38,627 bases of DNA, from the NCBI GenBank assembly GCA_041946685.1, contig JBHGAV010000043.1:1-38627 (forward strand). The letters run 5' to 3'. Below are positions 29,630 to 37,216 of this stretch, piece after piece. The stretch's first letter is position 1; every line of letters begins with the position of its first letter. The notes under the pieces were generated by a model that saw only the letters and a program-made list of their open reading frames with translations, ran no database searches and was not told the DNA's origin. This DNA comes from JBHGAV01 sp041946685 (GTDB taxonomy: Bacteria; Acidobacteriota; Terriglobia; Bryobacterales; Bryobacteraceae). Made by a program: the position numbers and the translations under genes.

Positions 29630-30166
29630 CTACATCAGCCGGTCGAGCAATTGGATCAGCCGCGTGCGGTCCAGCGGCGCGCTGCGCTGGGAGCGAGGAT
29701 CGAACCAGAGCCAGTTCAGCCGTTCCCGCTCCACGCAACAGAACAGGAACTGCTCCGGCACCACGGATAACTCCAGCAGCTCCTGGTTGAACGCACGCAC
29801 CGAGCCTTCCAGGATGTACGGTGTGGCGAACTTTTCCGTCGACGTCAGTGTTTCGGTGGAGTGAAACTCCAGGTGCACGATTCTGCCGGATACGTTGATC
29901 TGGAAGACGTTGGGGCCGCTGTCCCGGAACGCATCCGCCGAGTACTCCGGCGGAGAAAGCTCCACCAGCGGTTCCGGCAGGAGCGCATTCAGTTCTCCCG
30001 TCAGGGCCGCACAGGTCTGGTGCAACTCCATGGCGGCGCGGCTGCGCAGGCGCGCGTACTCCTGCGCCTGGCGTACGCGTTGCTGGTCGGCCTTCGCCAC
30101 CGCCTCGATCTTCCGGGCGAGCGCCTCCAGTTTCTCGTTTCCGCGCGGCTTGCGGCCGAACCTCAC
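29630..30166 (-). CDS. Unknown cytosolic protein coupled to the TAXI-like gene
   Basis: 178 residues, not recognised. No signal peptide or membrane helix. Residues ~10-65 are charged and Glu/Ala/Arg-rich ('LEALARKIEAVAKADQQRVR'), likely a coiled coil. The rest alternates strands and helices ('NVFQINVSGRIVHLEFHSTE', 'TPYILEGSVRAFNQELLE') and ends in 'RTRLIQLLDRLM'. The start is GTG at 30166, whose GTGA overlaps the stop of the upstream binding-protein gene, so the two are translationally coupled. Upstream extensions overlap that gene and look non-coding. The link suggests a job related to the binding protein, though one is cytosolic and the other exported. Confidence 0.7.
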   Translation of the reverse strand: MRFGRKPRGNEKLEALARKIEAVAKADQQRVRQAQEYARLRSRAAMELHQTCAALTGELNALLPEPLVELSPPEYSADAFRDSGPNVFQINVSGRIVHLEFHSTETLTSTEKFATPYILEGSVRAFNQELLELSVVPEQFLFCCVERERLNWLWFDPRSQRSAPLDRTRLIQLLDRLM

Positions 30167-31206
30167 TTCATGTAACCCCGTTCTTTGTAGTATCGCGCCG
30201 CCCCCGGGTGCAGCGGAACGCCGAACGCCTTCCATACCGTGTGGACGTTGTAGGAGAAGTTGAGGTGGCTCCACTGGAGCAGGTCCTGGTGTTCGTCCAT
30301 CGCCTTCGCCACGGCATAGGCGAAATCGTCCGGCATGTCGTCCCGGCCGTAGACCGAGTGGCCAGTCCGCGCCACGGTGCGAATCGGGCGATCGACGCCG
30401 CGATAGAGGCCGAGCGGGATGGCGACGATCTGCTGCTCATTCTCCTTTGCCAGCTTCGCCAGCAGTTCCTCGGGAAGCTGTAAGAACGTCAGATCGAAGT
30501 TCTGGGCCACGTCGGTCAATACCGTCCACTCCGGCGCGGTCGTCATGTTCCCGCCGTTGTGGATGACCACGTCGAAGTCCTTGCGCAGGGCGGGCGTGTT
30601 CCCCACGCTGCCGCCGGCGTCCAGGATGGACTTCACCGAGAGCCCATAGTGCGCCAGAATTGTTTCCTCCATGCCGCCGCCCGCCCCCCTGGCGAGGATC
30701 TTGACCGGCCAGCGCTTCTTGCGCATCTCGGCCAGGTCGGTGATTCCCGTTTCCTTCTTCGCCGCCACCAGCAGATAGTTGGGCGATTGGATGTTGGCGA
30801 TGAGCCGGAGGTTGGTTCGGGGCTTTTCGCCCGCATAGGGCCCTATGCCGCGGTATGCGAACCAGACGTTCTGCGTCGAGGTGACTCCGAAGTCCACCAC
30901 TCCCAGCCCCGGCGCGTTGCGAGGCGCCAGGATTTCCGGAACGACCGGGTCGGGCTTGTACGGCGGCGGCGTCCGCGCGTCGCCGACGATCCTGGGCGCG
31001 TCAGCCAGGTTGCAGTTGTAGCACATCTGTACGTCGTACCCGTAAGGCTGCATCATCTTCACGACGATCTCCCCCAGGGCTCCCCAGGGACAGATCTTGC
31101 AGGCCCCTCCGAGCACCGGCCGCTTGACCTTGATGCCGGTCGTCTGCCCACCGGCCACCGCCACGAGCACAATCAGAGACACAATTGCAGTGCGAAGACG
31201 CGTCAC
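30163..31206 (-). CDS. TAXI-type TRAP substrate-binding protein with two CxxC pairs
   Basis: A 347-residue exported protein with a signal peptide ('TAIVSLIVLVAVAGGQ'). The C-terminal half fits the TAXI family of TRAP solute receptors: 'LILARG'-like 'KILARGAGGGMEETI', 'DFDVVIHNGG', and the ending 'FGVPLHPGAARYYKERG'. The N-terminal part differs from normal members: the usual glycine-rich ligand segment holds 'GGACKICPWG' (Cys36, Cys39) and 'DVQMCYNCNLAD' (Cys62, Cys65), two CxxC pairs that could bind a metal or form disulfides. No DctM/DctQ-like membrane subunits are nearby, so it is an orphan receptor or a protein with another role. GTG 31206 has GAGG 7 nt upstream, and a promoter lies at 31230-31258. 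Confidence 0.82.
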   Translation of the reverse strand: MTRLRTAIVSLIVLVAVAGGQTTGIKVKRPVLGGACKICPWGALGEIVVKMMQPYGYDVQMCYNCNLADAPRIVGDARTPPPYKPDPVVPEILAPRNAPGLGVVDFGVTSTQNVWFAYRGIGPYAGEKPRTNLRLIANIQSPNYLLVAAKKETGITDLAEMRKKRWPVKILARGAGGGMEETILAHYGLSVKSILDAGGSVGNTPALRKDFDVVIHNGGNMTTAPEWTVLTDVAQNFDLTFLQLPEELLAKLAKENEQQIVAIPLGLYRGVDRPIRTVARTGHSVYGRDDMPDDFAYAVAKAMDEHQDLLQWSHLNFSYNVHTVWKAFGVPLHPGAARYYKERGYMK

Positions 31207-31229
31207 CGTGTCACCTCACTCAAGGTAGA

Positions 31230-31258
31230 AGTATAGCCCGGCCGCGGGATCTCATCAA
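31230..31258 (-). promoter_or_regulatory. Promoter of the TAXI-like gene
   Basis: Minus strand: TTGATG (31253-31258), a 17-nt spacer and TATACT (31230-31235). Start of transcription is expected near 31223, about 17 nt before the GTG at 31206. Confidence 0.65.
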
Positions 31259-31356
31259 AGCAGGCGCGATCCTCCTCACTCGGCGGGACGTAACCGCAAC
31301 CCCGAAGGTGCTTCCGAGTAAGTCTCTCAACCCGCCGCCGTCAGGATTCTTTCCCA

Positions 31357-31385
31357 TTGACGCTTCTTCGACGTGACAGTATACT
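31357..31385 (+). promoter_or_regulatory. Promoter of the LuxR-type regulator gene
   Basis: TTGACG (31357-31362), a 17-nt spacer and TATACT (31380-31385). Five of six bases match at each box and the spacing is ideal. Transcription would begin near 31392, 16 nt before ATG 31408. The 201-nt gap between 31207 and 31407 holds this and the divergent promoter and nothing else I can see. Confidence 0.75.
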
Positions 31386-31407
31386 CAGCCTAGAACTAGA
31401 AGTACCG

Positions 31408-31623
31408 ATGCCTATAGAACCACAGTTGGGTTTGACTAGACGCGAGGAACAGGTCTACCGTTTGGCGCTGCACGGGTATCCCACCAAAGAGATCGCCGAC
31501 AAGCTTGGCATTACTCCACGCACTGCCAAGTTCCACTTAACTGCCATTTACCGGAAGGTGCAGGTTTCGAACCATCTGGAACTCATTGCAAGAGCGAGGC
31601 TTGATGGCCGCGGCGTGAAGTGA
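31408..31623 (+). CDS. Solitary LuxR/GerE-type DNA-binding domain protein
   Basis: A 71-residue protein that is almost only a LuxR-type helix-turn-helix: 'LTRREEQVYRLALHGYPTKE', 'IADKLGITPRTAKFHLTAIY' and 'RKVQVSNHLELIARA'. No receiver or sensor domain is attached. Stand-alone GerE-like proteins act as DNA-binding regulators in other bacteria. ATG 31408 is preferred to an in-frame TTG at 31357, because that TTG is the -35 box of the promoter. The next gene, a secreted hydrolase, starts 185 nt downstream on the same strand and may be a target. The intervening sequence 31624-31808 shows no other feature. Confidence 0.82.
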   Translation: MPIEPQLGLTRREEQVYRLALHGYPTKEIADKLGITPRTAKFHLTAIYRKVQVSNHLELIARARLDGRGVK

Positions 31624-31808
31624 CGTGCGCTGAGCGCTGCTTGCAGTGCAGCCTTCTCCGACGACCGCTCCGCCGCAGAGGTGCCTGCCTACCTGTCCAA
31701 CAGGACAGCAGACGCAGTCGATGTTCCGCTGTACTATGCCGCTATAGGAGTTCCAGGACGGAAATGCGGTTTGATCGGTGGCCTTCGCCGGCGGAACAGG
31801 AGGTTGGC

Positions 31809-33884
31809 GTGTTGAGGAAGAGCTTCGGTGCCTCGCTGGATGAGACAGGACGAACTCTCTACGCCCTGAGCGGGTGCAGGACGTTGCGATGCTATTTGGC
31901 GAAAGCGGTGACGTTTGGCGCCGTGTGCGCTCTTGCAGCGCTCTTTGCTCCCTGCGCCTTGGCCGATTGGCAACAAGACTGCCAACAAGGAACCGGGTGG
32001 ATATACTACAACGATTACGTCACTCCCCCGATGACGTACATCAACGCTCAGCACAACTACTCGAATCCGCCGACGATCTGCACCTATACCAAGACGATCC
32101 CAATGGACACTCCGCGCGTCACGTTCTACTCGGGCATAGGATGGGACGATGCCTGCTTTGGCACGGATCCCGCGCGCTGCCGGAAGCAGTGGGCGACCTC
32201 GATCAGCGCCAGCTCCGGGGGCCTGATCTATCAAGACTCCGGGCTCGTGGACTCGACTTTGCTCCCTGGTCAAGCCGAATGGACAGCATGGTGCTACTCG
32301 TGGATGTGTACCTACTATCGGGGCTCGGTCGTGGCACTGGATACCTCCGCCCTCACCGAAAGCGGGAGCGTGGATCTCACCTTTACGATGACGGCATCGG
32401 GCGCTGGCGGGGACATGGGCAGCCTTTGGTATGTCGGAACAATTGTGCTCACTCCAGGCGTCGAGATCCTCGATCCGGTGCCGGATTTGATAAGCGGAAC
32501 CGGCGTGGTGACGCACCCAGAGACCTTGGCCAGAATGGGCAAGCTTGTGATTGGCGTGGCCGCGGATGGGGCGGCGCGAGTCGTGCTCAGGATTCCGGCA
32601 AACTTGGTGGGTGAGGACCTGACGATTACACTGCTCAACGATTTGGGCCAAGCCAGTTCCTCCACGGAAGCGGACGGCAGGTTGACTACGATTGAAGGTG
32701 TGGACAGCGGCGGGCAGCTCCAGGTGACGGCCGTGGACACCAGCCAGGGGCCTCTTGCGTTTGCCATCTACCGCCCTCCGACCAACTTCTCCCGCTCCGG
32801 TCAGGATGACAATGCGGAACGGCGCCATCTCTCGTTCCGGATCGATTCGCTGGATGTCGAAGGCTTCACGCAGACGGTTGCCTTCGACCTCTTGCGGCCG
32901 CCGGTCGTGCTAGTGCACGGCCTGTGGGGCGATCCTGTTGACTGGAATGGCTTTACACCGTTCATCAACGACTCCCGGTTCTTCATACGGCGTGCCACAT
33001 ACAACTACCCCCTGGCGGGTTTGGTAGCAGGCAGCGTCCCCGGCTATTCGGCTTCTGTGCGGAACAGGGCCAGGACGAACGCCCTGGGCTTCGCATTCAA
33101 CGCCCCGCTTGTGGAATCGCAGATTGAGAAGGCAATCATTGAGTTCCGGGAGGTTAACGCCGTCGCGGCGGCACAGGCGGATGTCGTGGCCCACAGTATG
33201 GGCGGGACGGTCGCCCGTACATTGGAGAATCTCGACGACTTCACGGATTGGGAATCGTTCGGAATCGGCAACATCCACAAGCTGATCACGATCGGAACCC
33301 CACACCTGGGGAGCCCTCTGGCCACGCAGTTGATCCAGGTCGACAACACCTGCACGCGGAACGTACTTGCCATGAACAAGAGCGTCTCGTTCTTCACGGC
33401 GGACCTCTCCGGCGTGGGCACAGTGCGCGGGGGCGTCGGGGATCTGCAAGGAGACGGATGGGGCGGCGGGCTCAGCACTGCGCTGGCAGGAATCCAGAAT
33501 GCCAACGGCCATGAAGTTCCCACTGCGATGATCGCTGGAACGATGACCGCTGCGAACCTCGCTGGTTTGGACTGTACCTTGTGTGCCGTTAGCTACCTGC
33601 GGTTTCTCTGCGGCGGTGATCCTCTCGCGGGGAGCCTCACCGTTCAAGGCTGGCCGACGGTCTTTGGACAACCAAGTGATGCGATAGTGCCACGTACGAG
33701 CCAGTACGCGGGGCAGACGGGGCCCGAGGTGCTGGGAGTCGTCCACACGAGCGCCTTGGTGGGCTGGCGTGGCCTGGGGTTCAATGGCCCGGGTGAGTTG
33801 GACCAAGCCGGCAACGTTCCAGCGCGGGTCGTTCAGCTCTTGAACGCTCCAGTGCAGGCGTCAGACTTCTATCCGCTGCCGTAA
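31809..33884 (+). CDS. Secreted alpha/beta-hydrolase, lipase/PGAP1-like
   Basis: About 691 residues. A signal sequence ('TFGAVCALAALFAPCALADW') is followed by a Cys- and Tyr/Trp-rich N-terminal region (~60-330) that I do not recognise. A hydrolase domain begins at 'PPVVLVHGLWGDPVDWNGF'. The catalytic triad is readable: nucleophile Ser463 in 'VVAHSMGGTVAR', Asp624 in 'GQPSDAIVP' and His646 in 'VVHTSAL'. 'LITIGTPHLGSPLA' is typical of lipases and PGAP1-like esterases. GTG 31809 is chosen because AGGAGG lies 5 nt upstream; an in-frame ATG at 31764 would lengthen the N-terminus by 15 residues. The substrate is probably a lipid or ester outside the cell. The Ig-like protein genes follow after 21 nt. 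Confidence 0.82.
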   Translation: MLRKSFGASLDETGRTLYALSGCRTLRCYLAKAVTFGAVCALAALFAPCALADWQQDCQQGTGWIYYNDYVTPPMTYINAQHNYSNPPTICTYTKTIPMDTPRVTFYSGIGWDDACFGTDPARCRKQWATSISASSGGLIYQDSGLVDSTLLPGQAEWTAWCYSWMCTYYRGSVVALDTSALTESGSVDLTFTMTASGAGGDMGSLWYVGTIVLTPGVEILDPVPDLISGTGVVTHPETLARMGKLVIGVAADGAARVVLRIPANLVGEDLTITLLNDLGQASSSTEADGRLTTIEGVDSGGQLQVTAVDTSQGPLAFAIYRPPTNFSRSGQDDNAERRHLSFRIDSLDVEGFTQTVAFDLLRPPVVLVHGLWGDPVDWNGFTPFINDSRFFIRRATYNYPLAGLVAGSVPGYSASVRNRARTNALGFAFNAPLVESQIEKAIIEFREVNAVAAAQADVVAHSMGGTVARTLENLDDFTDWESFGIGNIHKLITIGTPHLGSPLATQLIQVDNTCTRNVLAMNKSVSFFTADLSGVGTVRGGVGDLQGDGWGGGLSTALAGIQNANGHEVPTAMIAGTMTAANLAGLDCTLCAVSYLRFLCGGDPLAGSLTVQGWPTVFGQPSDAIVPRTSQYAGQTGPEVLGVVHTSALVGWRGLGFNGPGELDQAGNVPARVVQLLNAPVQASDFYPLP

Positions 33885-33905
33885 GGAGCGGGAGAAAGGG
33901 GAGGT

Positions 33906-35051
33906 ATGAGACAGATACGCTTTCGCAGCGTCCTTTTGCTGACGCGGGTGGTTGTCCCGCTGGCGTTTCTGGTTGTTTGCTCCATGCGCCTCGCGGCGCA
34001 GCCGGCACTCCAGATAACTTCGCCGGTCAATGGCACTGTAGTCACACCTGGCCAGAACATCACGGTCTCAGTCTCAGCGACTGGAAGTTTCGCGCAGGTG
34101 ATTGTCATCGCTGAACTCCCCATCGGATTCAGTGCTCCTCTGACCGCACCTCCCTACAACTTCTCGATATCGATCCCAACAGACATCAAGCCGGGCCGTT
34201 ACGCGGTTACGGCGAGTGGGGCGATATCTCCCGGGCAGGGGGTGGAGTCCGAGCCAATTGAGGTTATTGTCGAGCGAGCCGACAGCCCAACGCAACTGCG
34301 CATCGAGCCGTCCACGCTGTCTCTCTTCATCGGCGAGCGGGCGCCGCTGCGCGTAATCGGTGTGTATTCGGACGGCGCCACCACGGATCTGAACGAGTCC
34401 ACGCTGACAACCTTTGAGTCCGACACGCCCGGCGTCGCCACGGTGAACCAATACGGGATCGTCTCAGGCGTCGCGCCCGGTTCGGCCGGAATCACGATCA
34501 CAAACGGCAATGCCTCCGGCTGGGTGCAGGCCACCGTGGCCGACCCCGTGACCGTCGTGCCGCCGTGGCGGAAGCTCTACCCGTCCCAGACCCAGCAATT
34601 CAACGCCCGGGTGACCACTTCAACAAATCAGGCCGTCACGTGGTCGCTCAGTCCCAACGTGGGCATCATCAGCGGCACGGGTCTGTACACCGCGCCGTCC
34701 TCCATCGCCTCCCAGCAGACCGTCACTGTGACAGCCACCAGCGTGGCGGATAACACGAGATCGGGCTCCGCCAAAGCATGGCTCTATCCACCCGTTTCGG
34801 TGAGCGTGTCGCCCGCAACGGCGGCCCTCGGCCCTTCCCAGACGCAGCAGTTCACCGGCACTGTGCTCAACGCCGAGAACATTGCGGTTCAATGGTCCTT
34901 AAGCCCCGCCGGGGTGGGCTCCATCAGTTACTTGGGCCTGTACACGGCGCCGTCGACCATCCAATCGCAGCAGACGGTCACCGTAACCGCCACCAGCGTG
35001 GCGGACAAGACCAAGACCGCCACTGCGACGGTGACCCTGACTCCTCCCTAA
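33906..35051 (+). CDS. Secreted protein with Ig-like (BIG2-type) domains, copy A
   Basis: 381 residues with a signal peptide ('VVVPLAFLVVCSMRLAAQ'). Four beta-sandwich units follow: an N-terminal Ig-like unit ('LQITSPVNGTVVTPGQNITV'), a BIG2-like unit (~125-215, 'ATVNQYGIVSGVAPGSAGIT'), and two units with 'SQTQQFNARV', 'VTWSLSPNVG' and 'GLYTAPSSIASQQTVTVTAT'. No catalytic motif is seen; adhesion or scaffolding at the cell surface is likely. The gene begins 21 nt after the hydrolase and its stop is 3 nt before the start of a second copy (35055). It has one Ig unit more than copy B. Confidence 0.82.
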   Translation: MRQIRFRSVLLLTRVVVPLAFLVVCSMRLAAQPALQITSPVNGTVVTPGQNITVSVSATGSFAQVIVIAELPIGFSAPLTAPPYNFSISIPTDIKPGRYAVTASGAISPGQGVESEPIEVIVERADSPTQLRIEPSTLSLFIGERAPLRVIGVYSDGATTDLNESTLTTFESDTPGVATVNQYGIVSGVAPGSAGITITNGNASGWVQATVADPVTVVPPWRKLYPSQTQQFNARVTTSTNQAVTWSLSPNVGIISGTGLYTAPSSIASQQTVTVTATSVADNTRSGSAKAWLYPPVSVSVSPATAALGPSQTQQFTGTVLNAENIAVQWSLSPAGVGSISYLGLYTAPSTIQSQQTVTVTATSVADKTKTATATVTLTPP

Positions 35052-35900
35052 GGCATGAACAATCCACGGAAACGGGCGGTTCACCTGCTCGCGTGCAGCT
35101 TGCTTGCGGTACTGGTCCTTTGCGTTTCGGCGGTTGGTTTGCAGGCGCAAGCCACGCTCCAGATAACCTCGCCGGCAAACGGTACTGTGGTCAGACCGGG
35201 CCAGTCGTTCAACGTCACGGTCGTTGCCTCTGGTGGGACCTTCGAGGGTGTAATAGTAAGAGCAAGTCTTCCCATGCCGAACAGTCAGGGCCTTGCCGCC
35301 CCGCCCTACGAGTTCTCAATTCAGGTGCCGAACAACATCCCGGCGCGGAGCTACGCGCTGACCGCCATCGGCGTGCTTGGGCCCGGGCAGGGTGTCAGGT
35401 CGGAGCCAGTCAATGTCATCGTCGAGCGGGCCGACAGCCCAACGCAACTGCGCATTGAGCCTTCAACGTTACAGTTGCGCATCGGCGGCCGGGCTCCGCT
35501 CCGCGTGATCGGCGTGTACTCGGGCGGCGCCACCACAAGTCTGAATGAATCCACGCTGACAACTTTCGAGTCCGACACGCCCGCCGTCGCCACCGTGAAC
35601 CAGTACGGCATCGTCACTGGCGTTGCACCCGGCTCGGCCGGGATCACCATCACCAACGGGAACGCCTCCGGCTGGGTGCAGGCCACCGTAGCCGACCCCG
35701 TGACCGTCGTGCCGCCGTGGCGGAAGCTCTATCCGTCGCAGACCCAGCAGTTCAACGCCCGGGTGACCACCTCAACAAATCAGGCCGTCACCTGGTCGCT
35801 CAGCCCCAGCGTGGGCAGCATCAGCGGCACGGGTTTGTACACCGCGCCGTCCTCCATCGCCTCCCAGCAGACCGTCACCGTGACCGCCACCAGCGTGGCG
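34254..35900 (+). repeat. Tandem duplication covering the middle of both Ig-like genes
   Basis: The segments 34254-34750 and 35404-35900 are nearly the same at DNA level; the stretch from about 34540 to 34750 against 35690 to 35900 differs by only scattered bases. The 5' parts of the two genes are clearly more diverged. The end of copy B matches the end of copy A's last Ig unit ('TSVADKTKTATAT'), consistent with recombination across the repeated codons. Confidence 0.8.
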
Positions 35901-35945
35901 GACAAGACCAAGACCGCCACCGCCACGATTACCCTGAACCCCTGA
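35055..35945 (+). CDS. Secreted protein with Ig-like (BIG2-type) domains, copy B
   Basis: 296 residues, paralogue of the preceding gene, with a signal peptide ('LLAVLVLCVSAVGLQAQ'). It keeps the N-terminal Ig-like unit ('LQITSPANGTVVRPGQSFNV'), the BIG2-like unit and one 'TQQFNARVTTSTNQ' unit, and lacks the final Ig unit of copy A. The strong conservation of the middle part against a diverged N-terminus suggests gene conversion or recent duplication with selection on the N-terminal region. It ends 11 nt before the convergent permease gene. Confidence 0.82.
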   Translation: MNNPRKRAVHLLACSLLAVLVLCVSAVGLQAQATLQITSPANGTVVRPGQSFNVTVVASGGTFEGVIVRASLPMPNSQGLAAPPYEFSIQVPNNIPARSYALTAIGVLGPGQGVRSEPVNVIVERADSPTQLRIEPSTLQLRIGGRAPLRVIGVYSGGATTSLNESTLTTFESDTPAVATVNQYGIVTGVAPGSAGITITNGNASGWVQATVADPVTVVPPWRKLYPSQTQQFNARVTTSTNQAVTWSLSPSVGSISGTGLYTAPSSIASQQTVTVTATSVADKTKTATATITLNP

Positions 35946-35956
35946 TCTGTTTTCCC

Positions 35957-37216
35957 TTACTCGTACCGCAGGGCCTCGATGGGGTCGAGGCGCGCCGCGC
36001 GCGCCGCCGGGATCATTCCCGCGATCAGGCCCACTACCAGCAGCACGCCCGTGGAAATCAGGATGGACGCGGCCGAAGCGTGCATCTCCACGTTGCCCTT
36101 GTCTCCCGACCCGTCCAGCATCGCTCCCAGCAGCGGCATGGACCCGAGCATTTCCGTAGCCGCCGCGCCGCCCAGCGCGCCCAGCATGCCCCCGGCCGCC
36201 ACGATCAGCAGCCCCTCGACCAGAAATTGCCCCAGGATCAGCCGTTTCGGACTGCCCAGCGCCTTCAGGACACCGATCTCTCTCGTGCGGTCCATCACCG
36301 TGGCCAGCATGATGTTGGCCAGCCCCACGCCCCCTATGCCGAGCGTCAGTGTGCCCACGAATCCCAGCAGCAGCTTCACCGCCAGGCTCATGCCGTCGAT
36401 AATCGACATGAACTGGCTGAAGGCCAGCAGGAACACCGCCTGGTCGTCGCTGGGCGAGAAACGGTGAATGTTCGCCAGCGTGGAGCGTACCTGCCGGATC
36501 GCCTGGTCCCTGTACAGCCCCGAGACCGGCGTCCAGACGATGAAATTCGGGTAGCGGGTATCGACGTAGAGCGCCATCGCGTCGTAGGGGAGGAACAGGC
36601 ACTCGTTGTCGCGCCGGTTGTAGTTCGCCAGTTGCCCCTTGGTGTCGAGCACGCCGATCACGGTGAACCGCAGTCCGGACACAGTGATCTCTTCGCCCAC
36701 GGGGGGGATGCCACTGAAAAGCTCCCTGGCGACAGTCGCGCCCAGCACCGCCACCCGGTTCCTCTGGCGGTTGTCCTCCTCGCTGATCCACCGGCCGTCG
36801 ATGATCTTCATGTTGCGGATGGTCTGGTACTCCGGCCAGACCGCGCGCACCCCGTATTGCTTCTCGCGCGTGCCCCGCACGACGGTCAGGTTGTTCCGCA
36901 TCATCTCCGGAGAGATCGCCTTCACCAGCGGCACGGCCCTGCGGATCGCCTCGGCATCGTCCAGCTCCAGCCGGACACGCCTTCCCGAGCGCAGCCCGCC
37001 GGCCTGCTGGCTGGTCTGCCCTTCGGCCATGATGATCAGGTCCTGGCCTACCGCGGTGAAGGCCATCCGGAGGGCCTTGTCGAAGCCGCTGCCATAGGAC
37101 ATCAGCATCACGAAGGAAGCCACGCCCCACGCCAGACTGGTCACGGTGACCACGGTCCGCCGCCTGTAGAAACGAAGGGAACTAGCGGCCTCTTTCAACA
37201 CCTGCCGCCACCTCAT
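35957..37216 (-). CDS. MacB/FtsX-type ABC transporter permease 1
   Basis: 419 residues: an N-terminal helix ('TVVTVTSLAWGVASFVMLMS'), a MacB-type periplasmic core domain (~45-275, with 'VAVLGATVARELFSG', 'FTVIGVLDTKGQ'), then three FtsX-type helices ('LGIGGVGLANIMLATVMDRT', 'EIGVLKALGSPKR') and the C-terminal 'LDPIEALRYE'. It lacks the fused ATPase of E. coli MacB, so a separate ATP-binding subunit is needed. ATG 37216 overlaps the stop of permease 2 (ATGA), so the two are probably a heterodimer. The role could be export of a peptide or lipoprotein, or mechanotransmission; the substrate is unknown. Confidence 0.88.
   Translation of the reverse strand: MRWRQVLKEAASSLRFYRRRTVVTVTSLAWGVASFVMLMSYGSGFDKALRMAFTAVGQDLIIMAEGQTSQQAGGLRSGRRVRLELDDAEAIRRAVPLVKAISPEMMRNNLTVVRGTREKQYGVRAVWPEYQTIRNMKIIDGRWISEEDNRQRNRVAVLGATVARELFSGIPPVGEEITVSGLRFTVIGVLDTKGQLANYNRRDNECLFLPYDAMALYVDTRYPNFIVWTPVSGLYRDQAIRQVRSTLANIHRFSPSDDQAVFLLAFSQFMSIIDGMSLAVKLLLGFVGTLTLGIGGVGLANIMLATVMDRTREIGVLKALGSPKRLILGQFLVEGLLIVAAGGMLGALGGAAATEMLGSMPLLGAMLDGSGDKGNVEMHASAASILISTGVLLVVGLIAGMIPAARAARLDPIEALRYE

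Noticed and set aside
31357..31407. TTG at 31357 as start of the LuxR-type protein
   Set aside because: The TTG is part of the TTGACG -35 box and lies upstream of the expected transcription start; ATG 31408 begins the domain directly.
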